In this document: positions 19,978 through 28,645 of the stretch, in pieces
How the letters are laid out: each line of letters begins with the position of its first letter
How positions within the stretch are numbered: position 1 is the first letter of the stretch
DNA from: Opitutia bacterium
GTDB taxonomy: Bacteria > Verrucomicrobiota > Verrucomicrobiia > Opitutales > Opitutaceae
Reading direction: 5' to 3'
DNA: 59,598 bases
Assembly: GCA_947449835.1 (NCBI GenBank)
Contig: CANFSZ010000010.1
Coordinates: forward strand, 1 to 59,598
Translations under genes and position numbers: made by a program
The notes under the pieces: generated by a model
What the model saw: the letters and a program-made list of their open reading frames with translations, nothing else
Databases searched by the model: none
What the model was told of the DNA's origin: nothing

Positions 19978-20511
19978 ATGAAAACTTACCTCACCTACGG
20001 TTTTTACATGGCGCTCGGCAACGCGCTGATCGTGTTTGCGCTCTACTTTTTCGGCCTGCACAGCGAGGCCGCGAAACTCGATCTCGCCCAAAAAATCCAG
20101 ATGTTTGGCAGCATCGGCATCAGCCTCGCGTGCTTGGTCTATGGCACCCGAGAACACCGGGATGCGCTGCCGCCCACGGAAGCTTATGGCTACGGCCGTG
20201 CATTAGGGACCGGTTTCATGATCGCGCTCTTCGCGTCACTCTTCGGCGCGATCTTCAACTACCTTTATACTGCTGTCATTAACCCGAGTTTCATAGAGGT
20301 CATGCTCCAAGCCCAATCCAATCAACTAGAAGCTAAAGGTCTGAGCGCCGACAAAATCGAGCAGATCAACAGCATGACCCGCACGATTATGAAGCCCGCG
20401 ATCCAAGCCGGAATCGGTTTTTTTATGGGTCTTTTCTTCGGCACCGTATTCGCCCTCATTACCGCCGCGTTCCTGAAACGCCCCGCGCGCGACGAAGTTG
20501 TCGCCAGCTGA
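19978..20511 (+). CDS. DUF4199-like small membrane protein
   Basis: 177-residue integral membrane protein with about four hydrophobic segments: LTYGFYMALGNALIVFALYF, IGISLACLVYGTREHRD, GTGFMIALFASLFGAIFNYLYT and AGIGFFMGLFFGTVFALIT. The layout (two helices, a GTREHR loop, YGYGRALGTGF, then two helices around an amphipathic stretch) resembles DUF4199 proteins. No function is known. ATG 19978 (MKTYLTYGFYM) is preferred to the open frame from 19924. It is convergent with the beta-propeller protein downstream. Confidence 0.68.
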   Translation: MKTYLTYGFYMALGNALIVFALYFFGLHSEAAKLDLAQKIQMFGSIGISLACLVYGTREHRDALPPTEAYGYGRALGTGFMIALFASLFGAIFNYLYTAVINPSFIEVMLQAQSNQLEAKGLSADKIEQINSMTRTIMKPAIQAGIGFFMGLFFGTVFALITAAFLKRPARDEVVAS

Positions 20512-20532
20512 AGGCGGCGGAACCGCGCCGCG

Positions 20533-21675
20533 TCAATGCAGGCCGGGGATAAATAGTTTCGTGTGTCCAGGCAGCGTCGGGATTTCGCGGTCACACGCGA
20601 TCGCCCACATATCCCAGTGACCGTCGATGTAGTTGCCGTTGCCCGGAAGCGGACAAGCTTGGACGTAGAGGTACCATTTATCGTCGAACTGATAAAACGC
20701 GGGCGTCGCCACGTGATACATCGTGTCGTCGCGGTAAAGGCCGGTCCATTTCGTCTGCAACACCGTGTCGACCTCGATTTGTTTCCAACCCCGATCCGGG
20801 TGCTGGCTCACGGCGATCACCGGACGCCAACGTTTGCCTTTTTCGATGCCGACCTCAATCGCGAGCACGTAGGTGCCGCCGATTTTTGAAATCTGGTGCC
20901 ACTCATAATAAGCACCGGGCGTGGAATCAAAAATGTGGCCCATGCCGCGCGGATCCTGGGCATCGTAGTGGCGCTGCCAGGTTTTGCCGTCGCTCGACGT
21001 CGCGAGTCGGATGCCGGGCAACGTACCGTTTTTACCGCGATATGAGTAATACATGAACCACCGCCATTGCTGCGTCGCGGGGTCTTTTTCCCGCCACACC
21101 GCGGCCTGCGAGGCCATCGTTTCCGCAAACGGTTCCGCTGGCTCCGGCGCGAGCACCGGCGTCGCGCCCACGCGCTGGACTACGGCGGGGTTAATGCCCG
21201 AATAACCGTCCGCACCCGCCGGACAAATCGCGAGACCGATCTGATCCTGCACCGTTGCCTTCGTGCCAGAATAATAAATATAATACGCGTCTTCTTCAGG
21301 AATATACAGCACCGCATCGAGCCGGATGCTGCCCGAATCCCAACCTTGCTGGGCCGGCGCGAAGACGGGATTCGCCGCGTCTTGATGCCAAGTAAACGGA
21401 TCCGATTTCAACGCCCACGCCTTCCCGATGTAGCAGAGTTTGCGGTCCGTCGCCGGCACGCCGGAGTAAAACATCACGAGCCGCGTCGGGTCCTTCGGAT
21501 TAGTCAAAATACACGGCTCCTGCACCTGCTGCGATTCCCAAGGCGCCGTCTGGCGATTGATAATGACTTCACCGCGAATCGACGTCGCGACCGGCGCAGC
21601 CGCAGGTGCAGCCAAGGCCGCAAGCGTCGTCACCAAACATCCAAACACTCCGACCAAAAACAGGGGTAATTTCAT
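20533..21675 (-). CDS. Exported five-bladed beta-propeller glycosidase-like protein
   Basis: 380-residue protein with a signal peptide (about 1-23). The sequence has the repeated blade pattern of GH43/GH32/GH130-type propellers: EPCILTNPKDPTRLVMFYSG, SIRLDAVLYIPEEDAYYIYYSG, WRWFMYYSYRGKNGT, IRLATSSDGKTWQRH, YEWHQISKIGGTYVLAIE and KWYLYVQACPLPGN. This fold usually hydrolyses or phosphorolyses glycosides using acidic residues in the central cavity, but I cannot assign a family number or substrate. Single gene between DUF4199 and malQ; the next gene upstream (malQ) is also on the minus strand and ends 92 bp before this start. Confidence 0.62.
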   Translation of the reverse strand: MKLPLFLVGVFGCLVTTLAALAAPAAAPVATSIRGEVIINRQTAPWESQQVQEPCILTNPKDPTRLVMFYSGVPATDRKLCYIGKAWALKSDPFTWHQDAANPVFAPAQQGWDSGSIRLDAVLYIPEEDAYYIYYSGTKATVQDQIGLAICPAGADGYSGINPAVVQRVGATPVLAPEPAEPFAETMASQAAVWREKDPATQQWRWFMYYSYRGKNGTLPGIRLATSSDGKTWQRHYDAQDPRGMGHIFDSTPGAYYEWHQISKIGGTYVLAIEVGIEKGKRWRPVIAVSQHPDRGWKQIEVDTVLQTKWTGLYRDDTMYHVATPAFYQFDDKWYLYVQACPLPGNGNYIDGHWDMWAIACDREIPTLPGHTKLFIPGLH

Positions 21676-21767
21676 AGGGGTAAGAAAACACCCGCCATCA
21701 CGCGCACGGCTCGCCCCGATTCAACGGCAAACCTTCTGAATATTTATTACCCCACGCCGCGAGAAAT

Positions 21768-23330
21768 TTACCGTCCGTAAATCGTCGCGAGCGATTTCAA
21801 ATATGCCGCCGTGCCCCCGCCGATGAGTTGTTCAAGTTGGCCGCTACGGTAACGCCACTGCCAATTGCCCTGCGGCTTGCCGGGCGAATTGAAACGCGCC
21901 GCGCTCCCGAGGCTCATCACATCCTGCAAGGGAACTACCGCGAGCCGGCTCACCGCCGCGTAGCTCGTGCGAATAAAATCCCAGCCGATTTCCCGGCCGT
22001 CCACGCGCAGATAACGCCGCGCGTGATCCCGCTCTTTCTCCGCGGCAGTCGCGTACCAACCGAGCGACGTGTCGTTGTCGTGCGTGCCGGGATATATCGC
22101 GGCGTTGGCCACGAGATTGTGCGGCAGATAAAGGTTCTTCGCGTCGTCCCCGCCAAAGGCAAATTGCAGGATCGCCATGCCCGGCAAACCGGTCGCCTCG
22201 CGCAACGCCACGACACTCGGCGTAAGGTCGCCTAGATCTTCCGCGATGATTTTCGCCTGCGGAAACGCCGCACGCACCGAGCGAAAAAAATCGAGTCCCG
22301 GCGCTTTGACCCATTCGCCCGTGCGCGCGGTCGGCGCGGTCGCCGGAATCCGCCAATACTCGTCAAACCCACGGAAATGGTCGATGCGCACCACGTCGCA
22401 CAACGCAAACGAAGCCCGCAACCGCGCGTGCCACCACGAATAACCATCGGCCGCGTGGCGCGACCACAGGTAAAGCGGATTGCCCCACAATTGGCCATCA
22501 GCGGAAAAATAATCCGGCGGCACGCCCGCCACCGCCAAGGGCCGCGCCGTTTGCGGATCGAGCTCAAACAACGCAGGGTTGGCCCACACATCGGCCGAAT
22601 CCGCCGCGACGAAAATCGGGATGTCCCCGATGATCTCGATGCCGCGCACCGCCGCCGCCGCCCGCAGCGCGCGCCACTGGGCGAAGAAAAAATATTGGTA
22701 AAACGCGTGCGCCTCCGTGGCGGTCGCGAGCTGCGCACGTAAAAGCGATGTTTTCGCCGCCGCATACGAACGCACCGCCGCCGGCCATTCCCACCACGCG
22801 ACGCCGCGATGGTGATCCTTCAGCGCCCGGAAAAACGCGTAACCATCAAGCCACGCCGCCTGCTTCGTTTGAAACTCCGCAAACGTTTCGCCGTCCGCCG
22901 CGAGCGCGGGCGCACCCGCTAATTTGAAACGCGCAAAGGCCTGCGCGAGCAGCGGCCATTTTTTTTCGTAAAGCGCACCGTAGTCCACGCGATCAGCATC
23001 CAACGCGGCGAGCGGCGCGATTTCCGCCGACGTGAGGAGTTTCGCGGCGACCAGCGCCTTGAGGTCGATTAAATAAGGATTACCGGCAAACGCCGAAAAA
23101 GACTGATAAGGCGAATCGCCGTAGCCCGTCGGCCCAAGCGGGCAGAGTTGCCAGTATTTGAGTCCGGCCGCCTGCAAAAAATCCAGGAACCGTACCGCGT
23201 GTTCGTCGAAGGTACCGATGCCTTGATCGCCCGGCAGCGCCGTGGGATGCAGCAACACGCCCGCCGCCCGCGTATCGAGCCAGTTAAACAGTGGCGAGGT
23301 CGGCGTGGCAGGGGTGGCGGCAGAAGACAT
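21768..23330 (-). CDS. malQ: 4-alpha-glucanotransferase (amylomaltase)
   Basis: 520-residue GH77 enzyme of the short, bacterial type. It transfers alpha-1,4-glucan segments between maltodextrins in the cytoplasm. Conserved regions are GVLLHPTALPGDQGIGTF, YWQLCPLGPTGYGDSPYQ, the nucleophile aspartate in VVRIDHFRGFDEYW, the acid/base glutamate in KIIAEDLGDLTP and the third aspartate in YPGTHDNDTSLGW. No signal peptide. No other maltodextrin gene is adjacent, so it probably serves glycogen or maltodextrin metabolism as a stand-alone gene. Confidence 0.96.
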   Translation of the reverse strand: MSSAATPATPTSPLFNWLDTRAAGVLLHPTALPGDQGIGTFDEHAVRFLDFLQAAGLKYWQLCPLGPTGYGDSPYQSFSAFAGNPYLIDLKALVAAKLLTSAEIAPLAALDADRVDYGALYEKKWPLLAQAFARFKLAGAPALAADGETFAEFQTKQAAWLDGYAFFRALKDHHRGVAWWEWPAAVRSYAAAKTSLLRAQLATATEAHAFYQYFFFAQWRALRAAAAVRGIEIIGDIPIFVAADSADVWANPALFELDPQTARPLAVAGVPPDYFSADGQLWGNPLYLWSRHAADGYSWWHARLRASFALCDVVRIDHFRGFDEYWRIPATAPTARTGEWVKAPGLDFFRSVRAAFPQAKIIAEDLGDLTPSVVALREATGLPGMAILQFAFGGDDAKNLYLPHNLVANAAIYPGTHDNDTSLGWYATAAEKERDHARRYLRVDGREIGWDFIRTSYAAVSRLAVVPLQDVMSLGSAARFNSPGKPQGNWQWRYRSGQLEQLIGGGTAAYLKSLATIYGR

Positions 23331-23495
23331 GGCGAAGTTTCCTCAGCATGAGCGAGGCCAGCGCCCAGCGCACCCTGTTTTTTCCGCGATACGCCGTTTT
23401 TGAGCGGGTCGGGGCAAACCAGCCGCCAGCGACCACGGTTTCGCGAGCCACACCTAGGACTCGCCCTGCGCGTATTTTCCGCTTCGCTTCATCCC

Positions 23496-24305
23496 GTGCA
23501 ACTCCGCGATCAACATGTGCTCATCACCGGCGGCTCGAGCGGCATCGGCCTCGCGCTCGCGCAGCGCGCCGTGGCGACTGGCGCCCGCGTGAGCCTCGTC
23601 GCCCGCGATCCGGCCAAACTCGCCGCTGCTGCCAACGCCCTGCGCGCCGCGACCCCCGGCGCCGCGGTGTTCACGACTTCGGCTGATGTGGCCCAAGAAA
23701 ACGAGATCAACACCGCCTTCGCGGCCGCGGCGCTCGCTCTCGGTCCCGTCGATGTGCTCATCGCCTCGGCCGGCATCGCGCAGCCTGGCTATTTTGAAAA
23801 TATTCCCGTCGACGTCTTTGAACGCACCATGGCGGTGAATTATTTCGGTGCGGTTTACGCCTTAAAGGCTGTCGTCCCCGCGATGCGCACACGCCGACAC
23901 GGCGCCGTCGTACTCGTATCTTCAGGCGCGGGGTTGCATGGATTTTTCGGCTACACGGCGTACGCGCCGTCGAAGTTTGCGCTGCGCGGTCTCGCCGAGT
24001 CGCTGCGCGCAGAACTCGCCGACACCGGCGTACGCGTAAGCATCGTTTACCCACCCGATACCGACACGCCGCAACTCGCCGAAGAAAACCGCACCAAGCC
24101 CGCCGAGACGAAAGCCGTGACCGCGGGCGGCGGGCTCTGGACAGCGGAGGCGATCGCGCGCGTGACGCTCGACGGCGTCACGCGCGGGCGTTTTTCGATC
24201 ACACCCGGTTTGCCCGTGACGGCGTTGGCGTGGTTCGGCGGCATCCTTGCGCCGTGGCTGCGCTGGAGTTTTGACCGCGCGGCTCGTCGCGCTCGTTCGC
24301 GCTAA
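23496..24305 (+). CDS. Short-chain dehydrogenase resembling 3-ketodihydrosphingosine reductase
   Basis: 269-residue SDR starting at GTG 23496. The cofactor motif is ITGGSSGIG (10-18), the catalytic dyad is Y156/K160 in AYAPSKFAL with serines 142-143, and the C-terminal part contains YPPDTDTPQLAEENRTKPAE (185-204). That last stretch closely resembles the eukaryotic KDSR/Tsc10 family, which reduces 3-ketosphinganine to sphinganine with NADPH. This suggests a role in sphingoid-base synthesis. The C-terminus (LAWFGGILAPWLRWSFDRA) is hydrophobic and could associate with membranes, as in KDSR. No serine palmitoyltransferase or ceramide synthase is in the window. A generic SDR is the fallback call. 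Confidence 0.72.
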   Translation: MQLRDQHVLITGGSSGIGLALAQRAVATGARVSLVARDPAKLAAAANALRAATPGAAVFTTSADVAQENEINTAFAAAALALGPVDVLIASAGIAQPGYFENIPVDVFERTMAVNYFGAVYALKAVVPAMRTRRHGAVVLVSSGAGLHGFFGYTAYAPSKFALRGLAESLRAELADTGVRVSIVYPPDTDTPQLAEENRTKPAETKAVTAGGGLWTAEAIARVTLDGVTRGRFSITPGLPVTALAWFGGILAPWLRWSFDRAARRARSR

Positions 24306-24374
24306 ATCCCCCGCCGCCTGCGACGCGGCTCGACACTGCCGCCCGTCGCGCTTTGCCTCGCGCTCACTCCACGC

Positions 24375-25283
24375 ATGTCCGCCTCCGTCCAACGTCCTTC
24401 CCTCATCGTCGCCGACCGCTGGCGCGACTACCAACTTCTCGACTGCGGCGACGGCCTCAAACAAGAGCGTTGGGGCGCCTACAACCTCGTCCGCCCGGAT
24501 CCCCAGATCATCTGGCCCCGCCACGGCACGACTCCCGGCGCCAAATGGGAAAACTGGGACGGCTTCTACCACCGCAGCGAGCAAGGCGGCGGCAAATGGG
24601 AATACCGCAAATCTCTCCCCGACCATTGGAAACTCGCCTACGATTCTCTCGGGCTGACGTTTAAAATTCACCCGACGTCGTTCAAACACACCGGGCTTTT
24701 CCCCGAGCAAGCCGTCAACTGGGAGTGGTTTTCCGCCAAAATCAAAACGGCCCGCGCCGCCGGCCGCCCCGTCAACGTCCTAAATCTCTTCGGCTACACC
24801 GGGGCCGCCACATGCGCCGCCGCCAAAGCCGGCGCGAGCGTAACCCACATCGACGCCGCCGAGGGCATGGTCAAATGGTGCAAAGAAAACGCCGTCCTCA
24901 GCGGCCTCGTCGACGCACCCATCCGCTACATCGCCGACGACTGCCTCAAGTTCGTCCGCCGCGAACAGAAGCGCGGCAAATTCTACGACGCCATCATCAT
25001 GGACCCGCCCACCTACGGCCGCGGCGCCACCGGCGAAATGTGGAAACTCGAAGAACACCTCTGGCCACTCCTCACCGAGTGCCGCGCGCTGCTCACGCCC
25101 TCGCCGCTTTTTTTCCTGATCAACGCCTACACCGCGCGCCTCTCGCCGACCGTCGTCGCCAACCTCCTCGCCGAACTCATGTCCGGCCGCGGCGGCCACA
25201 TCACCGCGGGCGAAGTCGGCCTCCCGATCCAGCGCGACGGCAAAGTTCTGCCCTGCGGCATCTACGGCCGTTGGGAAAGTTAA
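24375..25283 (+). CDS. Class I SAM-dependent RNA methyltransferase (RlmI/RlmK-like)
   Basis: 302-residue Rossmann methyltransferase. The SAM motif is VLNLFGYTGAATCAAAKAGA, followed by the acidic HIDAAEGMVKW, and the catalytic-type motif is IIMDPPTYGRG. These are shared with the RlmI/RlmK group of 23S rRNA methyltransferases, but the N-terminal PUA domain of RlmI is missing. Instead there is a short region with KQERWGAYNLVRPDPQIIWP, common in a compact bacterial branch. The substrate base cannot be read from sequence. It lies 69 bp after the SDR on the same strand and may be co-transcribed. Confidence 0.82.
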   Translation: MSASVQRPSLIVADRWRDYQLLDCGDGLKQERWGAYNLVRPDPQIIWPRHGTTPGAKWENWDGFYHRSEQGGGKWEYRKSLPDHWKLAYDSLGLTFKIHPTSFKHTGLFPEQAVNWEWFSAKIKTARAAGRPVNVLNLFGYTGAATCAAAKAGASVTHIDAAEGMVKWCKENAVLSGLVDAPIRYIADDCLKFVRREQKRGKFYDAIIMDPPTYGRGATGEMWKLEEHLWPLLTECRALLTPSPLFFLINAYTARLSPTVVANLLAELMSGRGGHITAGEVGLPIQRDGKVLPCGIYGRWES

Positions 25284-25338
25284 ACCTGTTTTCCGTCAGC
25301 CCCACCGCGCCCCTCGAAGCCAAACCGCGGCGCTGCGC

Positions 25339-25803
25339 TCAACGGTACTCCGCCAGCTCGACGATGACGCCGTCGGGATCGAGAAAATAGACGAGCGTCT
25401 TCCCGCCCGCACCGGTGTCGAATTTCACCACGCCGCCCGGCACGCGCGTCGGCTCGCCCCACACCTCGACGCCGGCCGCGCGGAGTTTCGCCGTCATGGC
25501 CGCGATGTCGTCCACGCGCAGCGCGAAATGCCGCAGCCCGCGCGTGTTCGCCTGCGAATTTTCCGGCAACGCCGCGCCGACGGGCGCGTGATACTGCAAC
25601 AACTCGATGCGCGGTTCACCGCCGGGCGAAACGATAAACACCGCGTGCGCCTTCACGCCGCGCAGGCCCACGATTTTTTCGATCCACTCGCCTTCGAGGT
25701 GCACTTCCTTGGTTTTGGTGAAACCCAGCACGTCACCATAAAAGGCCAATGACCGCGCCATATCGGCGACGACGATGTTGAGGTGATCGATGCCGAGGAT
25801 CAT
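25339..25803 (-). CDS. VOC family (glyoxalase/dioxygenase fold) protein
   Basis: 154-residue single-VOC protein with two beta-alpha-beta-beta-beta modules: ILGIDHLNIVVADMARSLAFY with GEPRIELLQYH, and LRHFALRVDDIAAMTAKLRA with LVYFLDPDGVIVELAEYR. Putative metal ligands are H7, E near IELLQ, H in RHFAL and E in VIVELAE. Enzymes of this fold include lactoylglutathione lyase, methylmalonyl-CoA epimerase and dioxygenases; the sequence does not decide among them. ATG 25803 is chosen because the VOC fold begins directly there; the frame is open to 25956 without recognisable sequence. Confidence 0.82.
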   Translation of the reverse strand: MILGIDHLNIVVADMARSLAFYGDVLGFTKTKEVHLEGEWIEKIVGLRGVKAHAVFIVSPGGEPRIELLQYHAPVGAALPENSQANTRGLRHFALRVDDIAAMTAKLRAAGVEVWGEPTRVPGGVVKFDTGAGGKTLVYFLDPDGVIVELAEYR

Positions 25804-25961
25804 GCGTGGGTGGCAGGCTGAACGACGGGGCGAGGTGATTTCATTGCCGCAGACTGCACCGCTGTTTCCTCCACGGACAACTGGATTCTGGAAATCACGC
25901 CTGTGGCCGGCTCCGAATAAATATTTCCCCGCGCCCGCTTCCGTGTATTCCCTCAAAGCCT

Positions 25962-26864
25962 GTGGGTAACTCCTCTTTTCAAATTGGCGTCGATGGCGGC
26001 GCGACCAAGACCGAGTGCATCCTCGTCGATGTCGCCGGCACGATCGTCGCTCGTCACCTCGCGCCCGGCTGCAACGCCAACATCACCGGCACCGAAGTCG
26101 CCGCCGCCACGCTCACCGCCGCCCTCGCCGCGCTCCACGCCCAACTGCCGTCAGCCAACATCCGCGCGACGCATTTGTTTATGTCCGGCGTGCCTGCATT
26201 TTGGACCGAGTTCGCCGCGACACTCACCGGCTACGGCCGCGTGAGCGCCGCGCCGGATTCTCTGCCGACGCTCGAACTCGCCACCGACGGTGCAGCGGGG
26301 CTCGTGATTCACGCCGGCACGGGGTCATTTGTCGCCGCCCGCGCGGCTGATGGCAGCGTCCACTACGCCGGCGGCACGGGCTGGCGCTTCGGCGATCCCG
26401 GCAGCGGCTACGAACTCGGCCGCCGCGCCATCGCCCGCGCGTTGTTGGAACTCCAGGGCTGGCTCCCCGCCTCGCGGCTTGGCCCCGCCGTGCGCGCGCA
26501 CACGCAACTCGGCGACGCCGCCGATGCCCGCGCGATCACGCGCTATTTTTACGCCCACGCCGAGCCCAACCGCGTCATCGCGGCCCTCGCCCCCGCGATC
26601 CTGCGCCTCGCCGAAGAGGGCGACGCCACCACGCATCAAGTGCTGATCGAATCCGCCAACGAACTTCTCGATCTAGCCACGCAAGTCGCCGCGAAACTTT
26701 TCCCTGATACACCGCCGGCCTCGATTACGACCGGCCTGAGTGGCGCTTTGCTCACTCATCCCGCCGTGCTCGCCGCGCTCAAAGCCCGCACGCCGCTTCC
26801 GCTCACGCCGATCACCGCGGCACCCGTCGAAGGCGTGCGCCGCTTGCTCATACGTTCGGTTTGA
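25962..26864 (+). CDS. BadF/BadG-type ATPase, N-acetylhexosamine kinase-like
   Basis: 300-residue member of the ASKHA (actin/hexokinase) fold starting at GTG 25962. Phosphate-1 motif is IGVDGGATKTECILVD, the phosphate-2/adenosine regions include TDGAAGLVIHAGTGSFV and GWRFGDPGSGYELGR. This arrangement is found in N-acetylglucosamine kinases of the NAGK type and in BadF/BcrA ATPases. With a single domain, no cysteine cluster and no dehydratase subunits, a GlcNAc or muramic-acid-type sugar kinase is more likely than a reductase activator. Its stop overlaps the start region of the following conserved hypothetical gene, so the two may form an operon. Confidence 0.75.
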   Translation: MGNSSFQIGVDGGATKTECILVDVAGTIVARHLAPGCNANITGTEVAAATLTAALAALHAQLPSANIRATHLFMSGVPAFWTEFAATLTGYGRVSAAPDSLPTLELATDGAAGLVIHAGTGSFVAARAADGSVHYAGGTGWRFGDPGSGYELGRRAIARALLELQGWLPASRLGPAVRAHTQLGDAADARAITRYFYAHAEPNRVIAALAPAILRLAEEGDATTHQVLIESANELLDLATQVAAKLFPDTPPASITTGLSGALLTHPAVLAALKARTPLPLTPITAAPVEGVRRLLIRSV

Positions 26865-26896
26865 GTTCGGTTAAACCCGCGTCTCCCGCTTTATTC

Positions 26897-27379
26897 ATGC
26901 TAGTTCGTTTCACCAAAAATGCACCGTCTGCGCCCGCCGATGCGCTCACCTGCCTCCGCGCCGACAGCACCCACACGAGCGGCGAAATGCCCAAGCAGGC
27001 GATTCTCCCACACGCGGCGTTTCACTTCGTGATCGAAACGACGCTCGGTTGGCGCGACGGTTTTTTTGGCCAGATCGCCGAGGGAGCCGACTTCGCCGGC
27101 GTGACAGCAACGTTTCAGGCCGCGAAAAAATCGCCGGCAAAAATCCCGCGTCTTCGCCAAAGCGAAGTGTTGGTCGCCTGTCTCGCCGCCGAGCAATGGG
27201 GTGGTTCCAGCGAGCCCGCCGCCTTCGCTGCGAAACTCGCCGCCGCCTGCAAAAAAGCACGCGTGCCGGCGCTCGCGCTCACACCCGACGAACTCATGCG
27301 CGTGCGCACCGCGCTGCGTGAATTCGGCGCCGCATGGCGTCCGCTCACGCCGGGGCAAACGCTCGAACGGACGTTCTAA
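26897..27379 (+). CDS. Conserved hypothetical protein
   Basis: 160-residue protein from ATG 26897 (MLVRFTKNAPSAPADALTCLR); the frame is open upstream to 26861, overlapping the kinase stop. It has an N-terminal beta segment followed by PKQAILPHAAFHFVIETTLGWRDGFFG, a histidine-containing stretch I have seen in uncharacterised bacterial proteins, and a helical C-terminal half ending TPGQTLERTF. No signal peptide or membrane segment. I do not know a function. Position right after the sugar kinase suggests co-expression. Confidence 0.6.
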   Translation: MLVRFTKNAPSAPADALTCLRADSTHTSGEMPKQAILPHAAFHFVIETTLGWRDGFFGQIAEGADFAGVTATFQAAKKSPAKIPRLRQSEVLVACLAAEQWGGSSEPAAFAAKLAAACKKARVPALALTPDELMRVRTALREFGAAWRPLTPGQTLERTF

Positions 27380-27415
27380 TTTTTTTCTTCGGCCGCGCGC
27401 GAGCGGTGCGAAACG

Positions 27416-28630
27416 TTAACCTTTCGACGGCGGCAACGTGATTTCGCCGGCGGCGACACGGTGCAAAAAGAGCGCCACGATCTGCGCGCGGGGCGCGATC
27501 GTCTCGACGCGGCAAAACTCGCGGTTGCTGTGCAGATTATCGCCGATAGGGCCGACGCCATCGAGGTTGGGCAGGCCGCCGGCGGTCAGAAAATTACCGT
27601 CGGAGGCGCCGCCGCCGTGCACCCACGTGAACGGCGCCACGCCGACATCGGCTGCGGCGCGTTGCCACTCGGGGAAGGCGGCGGCTTCGGCGGGGAGACA
27701 TTCTTTGGGCGGACGGTTGAAGCCGCCTTTGAGCGTAAGCTGGATGCCGTCGCGGGTGTTGAAGCGCTCGGCGATGGCGTGGAAACGTGCGAGGAGCGGC
27801 GCGCCGTCGGCGACTTTGGTGATGCGGATATCGATCTCGGATTCGGCGAAGTGCGGGACGACGTTGGTCGCGGCGGTGCCGCCGCGGATGTTGCCGACGT
27901 TGACCATCACGTCGGCCATCTCGGAGGGAATTTTCGCCACCTCGAGGAGAAACTCGGCGAGAGCGAGAATGGCGCTGCGCCCGTCGTTGGGGACTTTGGC
28001 GGCGTGCGCGGCGCGGCCGTGGCAGGTGGCAACGATGCCGCCGGTGCCTTTGCGAGAATGGATGATGTTGCCGTTAGGGCGACCGGGTTCGAAGACGAAA
28101 CCAAATTGGTGCCGGCGCGAAGCTGCGCGGAAAAGTTCCACGGTGCCGTGCGAACCGGTTTCTTCGTCGGGCGTGAGCAGCACTTCCCAACCGAGGCGCG
28201 CGGCGTGGGGCGTGGCTTCGAAGGCTTGAAGCGCGGCGAGGAGTGTGACGAGGCCGCCCTTCATGTCGGCGGTGCCGGGGCCGTTGAGCGTGGTGGCGTC
28301 GAGCCAGCGGCAGGTTTGAAACGCGTCGTCGGCTTCGTAGACGGTGTCGAAGTGGCCGCAGAGGATGACTTGCGTGGGCGCGGTCGGACGCAGGCTGATG
28401 CTGAGCCCGCGCGAACCGGGAGGATTGAAACCAAGGGCGTCGGTTACGAGTTCCGTGATCGTGGCGGCGGGGAACGCTTGGGCGAAATCAGCGCGGAGCG
28501 TTTCGCGCATGCGCGTGAGCCCGGCGGCGTGGCCGGAGCCGGAGTTGATATTGCACCAGCGCTCGAGGAGCGCGCCGAGTGCGGGCGTGCGGTCGGGGAG
28601 CGCGGCGATGGAAGGAGGAACGGAAGCCAT
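27416..28630 (-). CDS. M20 family metallopeptidase
   Basis: 404-residue cytoplasmic-type M20 (carboxypeptidase G2/ArgE-like) dizinc hydrolase. Metal-site motifs are ILCGHFDTVYEADDAF, GPGTADMKGGLV with the bridging aspartate, and LLTPDEETGSHGT with the catalytic glutamate pair. A dimerisation domain sits around ATCHGRAAHAAKVPNDGRSA. Members remove a terminal amino acid or acyl group from peptides or N-acyl amino acids; specificity is not evident. ATG 28630 is used; TTG 28645 would add five residues. It begins 15 bp after the DUF1460 gene stop, forming a two-gene unit. Confidence 0.9.
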   Translation of the reverse strand: MASVPPSIAALPDRTPALGALLERWCNINSGSGHAAGLTRMRETLRADFAQAFPAATITELVTDALGFNPPGSRGLSISLRPTAPTQVILCGHFDTVYEADDAFQTCRWLDATTLNGPGTADMKGGLVTLLAALQAFEATPHAARLGWEVLLTPDEETGSHGTVELFRAASRRHQFGFVFEPGRPNGNIIHSRKGTGGIVATCHGRAAHAAKVPNDGRSAILALAEFLLEVAKIPSEMADVMVNVGNIRGGTAATNVVPHFAESEIDIRITKVADGAPLLARFHAIAERFNTRDGIQLTLKGGFNRPPKECLPAEAAAFPEWQRAAADVGVAPFTWVHGGGASDGNFLTAGGLPNLDGVGPIGDNLHSNREFCRVETIAPRAQIVALFLHRVAAGEITLPPSKG

Positions 28631-28645
28631 GAAGCGAAGACGCAA

